A DNA stretch of 64,000 bases from Lobosporangium transversale (taxonomy: Eukaryota > Mortierellomycota > Mortierellomycetes > Mortierellales > Mortierellaceae). The notes beneath the pieces are model-generated. The model saw nothing but the letters and a program-made list of their open reading frames with translations, was not told where the DNA came from and searched no databases. The stretch lies in NCBI RefSeq assembly GCF_002105155.1, contig NW_019028999.1, positions 372,001 through 436,000 of the forward strand. Direction: 5' to 3'. Of the stretch, positions 58,601 through 64,000 are shown piece after piece. A program made the position numbers and the translations under genes. The first letter of the stretch is position 1. Each line of letters begins with the position of its first letter.

Positions 58601-60936
58601 GCGTCGTAATAATTTGCGAAAGGCAGCATTCGCGAGTTCTCTTCACCATCATCCATTCCGGTGTAGCTACTAAAGTTGCATCTGCGATAAGGCACTCGTA
58701 CTGGATTGCAATGACGATAAAACTGTGCAGATCTTGCGCGCAGCTCACAATTTCTCTAATTGAGCGCTTTGAGCACGATAGCCAATCAGGAGATATTTTT
58801 TGCAACGGATCTTGAATTTGATTTTGCACCTCATCCGTAGCAAGGTTAACTTGCTTCAATCTTTCGATGATGCTTCTGATTTCCTCACACACAAAGCGAG
58901 CGCTAACTTCTGTGGACTGAGGCGTCAAGTACTCTATAAGGAGGAATTCACCAAAAGAAGTCATTTCATCCACGAGAAACTGCGCCTCTCGCACCAGCAC
59001 TAGCAGCCGCGCATTATCAATATCCTCGGAAGTCACCATTATAGAGGTGAACTCGGATAAGCAACTATCAAGAACATCTCTTAGAGCCTTGAAGTCACGC
59101 ATTAAATCATTTCCGCGTTCCTGTTTGCTCCAATAGGCGCCAAGTGATGGTGGATTACCGAGTGTTTGCGTATTAGCCCACCGAGTAAATCCAGCACCAT
59201 GGGCTGCCGCCGCTCCCACTGTTGTTGACTGGTAATTTGTTTCTAATACCACATTACACAGAGAGCAAACATCAGATTTTAATCATAAAGCCGGGTCAGC
59301 AGCCATTATCAAGACTAGAAGCTTACGGTATCCGTCGTCATAAACAAGGAATTCTTGAACACAACAATTCAGCGGGATCCATTGAACAGCTTCCTCTTTC
59401 TTCTCAGGACTCCTGCGGAAAGCCCCTTGACCAGACTCTATATTTTCTTTTAGTTTTTGTTCCACCTTTGAAGCCATGTTTTGGTAATAAGCTTCGATAT
59501 TTCGATGAGTGCTAATCTGCTGTCTCAGTAGTTTTTGAAATTGTGAATCTTCCTCAGTCAGTCCAGTTTGCCGAGCCCTTGTCGATTTCAATGCCTGTTC
59601 TCTTATGACAGGGTTTGTACGCGCGGCGCCTCTACGCAATGAGTCCATGAAACTTGCTCCTCGCGTGATTGGATTGGGACGATGGTCCAGAGGTACAGCC
59701 TGAATCATATCAGCTAATGTCACGCTTGGTTCCTTCTCCAGTTCATCAAGGACTCTCCTTTCGTCCTCTGCAAACAACTGTAGCAGTTTCAGGGGAACTG
59801 TGAACGCCACAGGGGATTCATAAAGGTGCTCACGACCATAAACAATCGTCCCGCGTGTTGTGTGCCCGTGATATGTCTGTGAAAAACAAGGTCCGATACG
59901 ATGCTGTTCTGCAGCCACTTTTGAAGCAGGCATAGCTGGTAAAACCTAGATCGATAAATAACAATGCGGGAAAATTAAGATTCATATTCTCTTCGTCATC
60001 CTCTCCCTTTTTCAATGTACTCACCTCCTCAACAACCACATCCAATGTCGCTATTATTTGCTTGCTCTTCCTAGTTCCCACTTCTGGTAGCAACAAAGCC
60101 TCCGCGAGAATTGTTGTAAAGGATGACAATTGAGTAAGGTTACTCCGTTGCTGGCGCCCACAGGTGTACTGGGTACTTAATTCCATAGAAAAATGCTCTA
60201 TCGCAACCGATGTTTCTGCCCAGGGTAATAATCCATCAAGGGTTGGAAATGCTGCTATTAGCTTTGGACTTGTGCTCGACGAAGGTAGTGCTAATAGAGT
60301 GAATCCGATGACCAGGAAATTCTCACGGATTTGGAGTGTAAGAGTCTTGACAAAGTGCCCCTCCAAATGCCCCTACTCAACAAGACCGTTTGTTAGTTTA
60401 TCTTCCTTACCAACATTTTGTTCTTTCCGAACACTAAACGTTGACGCAAGCGAAAAAAAAATAATAATCACCTTCTCTAATGATACGAGCTCCGTCCTAT
60501 CTTGCTCGAACCATGCCTCTCGCCCATCTGGTAATTGCAATAGAGCGGTTAGGACCAGTACTACGTGAGCACTTCCTTTGACAAGTCTTGTGTGCTGCTG
60601 CTCTGGATCAATTGATATGGAAACACGCAATTGGACAGGAGGTCCCAAGATTGGCGCTGGAGTATGGGACGGGTCATAGGAGCTTATCTCAGGGACAGTC
60701 AATGGCTCTATAGGAAGGTTAGGTGGTGACTGCTCGACTGTGGCCTGAGCAGGAGAGCCAATCCCAAAGTTGGGGCCGATACGTGAGCTTGATGCAATTG
60801 AGTCAGCTATGCTCAATGCTGGGTTTCCAGGTGCTGCTTCAAAGCTAACCACAGGCGCCAGAGTAGATGCACCTTTGAATTGGATCTGAGAAGATAGTGG
60901 TCGAGCGTGTGAATAAGTTGCTCGATTACTGTCCAT
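55629..60936 (-). CDS. INPP4-type inositol polyphosphate 4-phosphatase
   Basis: Phosphoinositide phosphatase; INPP4 enzymes hydrolyse PtdIns(3,4)P2 to PtdIns(3)P at endosomal and plasma membranes. Minus-strand exons 60472-60936, 60025-60372, 59327-59945 and 55629-59242 keep phase and give about 1681 residues. The catalytic CX5R signature is CKSAKDRTSM (Cys about 1222, Arg about 1228), identical in form to INPP4A/B. Upstream, TVGAAAAHGAGF corresponds to the conserved TVGAPAAH segment, and near the C-terminus FNKVQLKFLPDAYRPP matches the family's closing motif. The N-terminal 250 residues (LRVSISIDPEQQ..., VKTLTLQIRENFLVIGFTLL) probably form a C2-like lipid-binding domain. Large Ser-rich insertions make it longer than the animal enzymes (about 930-980). 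It is transcribed in the same direction as, and downstream of, the FHA-forkhead gene. Confidence 0.88.
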
Positions 60937-61232
60937 TTTTTTTTTTTTTTTTTTTTTTTGGTGTGTTATAGATTAATAAAAGTGATGAGAAAGAGGACCA
61001 AGCCTATAATGTTATGATCATGAAGTGATCAACCTAAAGTTAGTTAATGTCCAATTTAAGGATGAAAAAGAATGAATAGATTGGTTCAGGCATAAGAAAG
61101 GCGAGATGGGGGTTCATCTTTCTTGGCCACACAACCGAAATAGCCCTTTGTGACAACCCAAACCAATATGCCAAGATTGTCTTCTTTATTAGAAAATAGG
61201 GTGAAGACCACGTTGCTATTAAATGATCGATG
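60937..61232. other. Short intergenic stretch
   Basis: T22 lies directly upstream of the INPP4-type start codon (A22 in the sense of the gene). No gene is seen. Confidence 0.6.
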
Positions 61233-63578
<2,346 letters not shown>

Positions 63579-64000
63579 GACAGTTTGTATTTTCGCCCTT
63601 GTCTTTAATCGAATAGTGACTGTGCAATTAAGTGATATGAATGGTCTTGGTTAGAAAATGTCAAGAGCCAAATACCCTCTGAAAGATATATTGATATCAA
63701 AGCTCTACGAGCTTTCACCAGCATAAAAAAATAATGTAACCACTTCGGCTCCGAATTGAATGCTCAGTCTTTTTCAATCGCATCACTCAATTTCAGCTTC
63801 AGAATTTGAGTTATCCATCCATTTCTCCAAAATGCACTGTCCACGAATGAAAGTTCTTTACCAACTATTTCTAATGAAGAAAGTCAGAATAAGTTCATAC
63901 AGTAAGAAGTGACGATAATCCCAGTCAGTAGGAATATTATGTCGAGTGCCTATGCTATCAAAATGCGCTTTGTGCTAGAGTACGCGAGACTACAGCAAAT
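63579..64000. other. Upstream region of the FHA-forkhead gene
   Basis: Presumed promoter and 5' UTR of the FHA-forkhead gene; nothing else is recognisable up to the window edge. Confidence 0.5.

Overview
The window is nuclear DNA of a filamentous fungus, most likely an early-diverging one (Mucoromycota, Mortierella-like). This is inferred from spliced genes with short GT-AG introns (about 50-190 bases), pyrimidine-rich leaders, A/T homopolymers in introns and intergenic DNA, and a gene set that includes an F-box/LRR protein, an INPP4-type phosphatase and a WW-MyTH4-RhoGAP protein, which are uncommon in Dikarya. No bacterial, plasmid or viral backbone is visible.

Layout. 0-2.5 kb (minus): first exon of a mitochondrial carrier, then an RRM/zinc-knuckle SR-like protein. 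2.8-6.0 kb (plus): a SWI3/RSC8 (SMARCC) chromatin-remodelling subunit. 8.1-9.65 kb (plus): F-box/LRR-like protein. 9.9-13.2 kb (minus): epsilon-COP and a mitochondrial Mtf2-like protein. 14.1-14.5 kb (minus): an HEXXH-containing fragment. 14.9-18.2 kb (plus): an ARHGAP39-like RhoGAP. 19.0-20.9 kb (plus): a protein with two divergent forkhead-like domains. 21.2-24.95 kb (plus): a decaying mobile-element gene whose exons join an XPG/FEN1-like nuclease domain to a Fanzor (eukaryotic TnpB) RNA-guided nuclease. 25.7-31.2 kb (plus): the STH1/SNF2 remodelling ATPase. 31.2-42.3 kb: about 11 kb without a recognisable gene, full of homopolymers and simple repeats. 42.3-45.8 kb (plus): HSF-domain transcription factor. 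45.8-50.6 kb: another gene-free stretch. 50.6-52.3 kb (plus): G1-type cyclin. 53.0-54.8 kb (minus): monocarboxylate-transporter-like MFS protein. 55.6-60.9 kb (minus): INPP4-type phosphoinositide 4-phosphatase. 61.2-63.6 kb (minus): FHA-forkhead transcription factor of the Fkh1/2 type.

How the genes relate. Most are independent housekeeping or regulatory genes. Two encode partners in one complex: the SWI3/RSC8-like scaffold and the STH1/SNF2 ATPase are core subunits of SWI/SNF-RSC and lie about 20 kb apart on the same strand. The cyclin and the FHA-forkhead factor both belong to cell-cycle control in other fungi. The item most worth attention is the XPG-Fanzor fusion, which carries one in-frame stop and one homopolymer frameshift and so looks like a recently inactivated copy of a family that may be active elsewhere in the genome. 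All exon joins were worked out by hand from splice consensus, reading phase and domain continuity; none has transcript support here.
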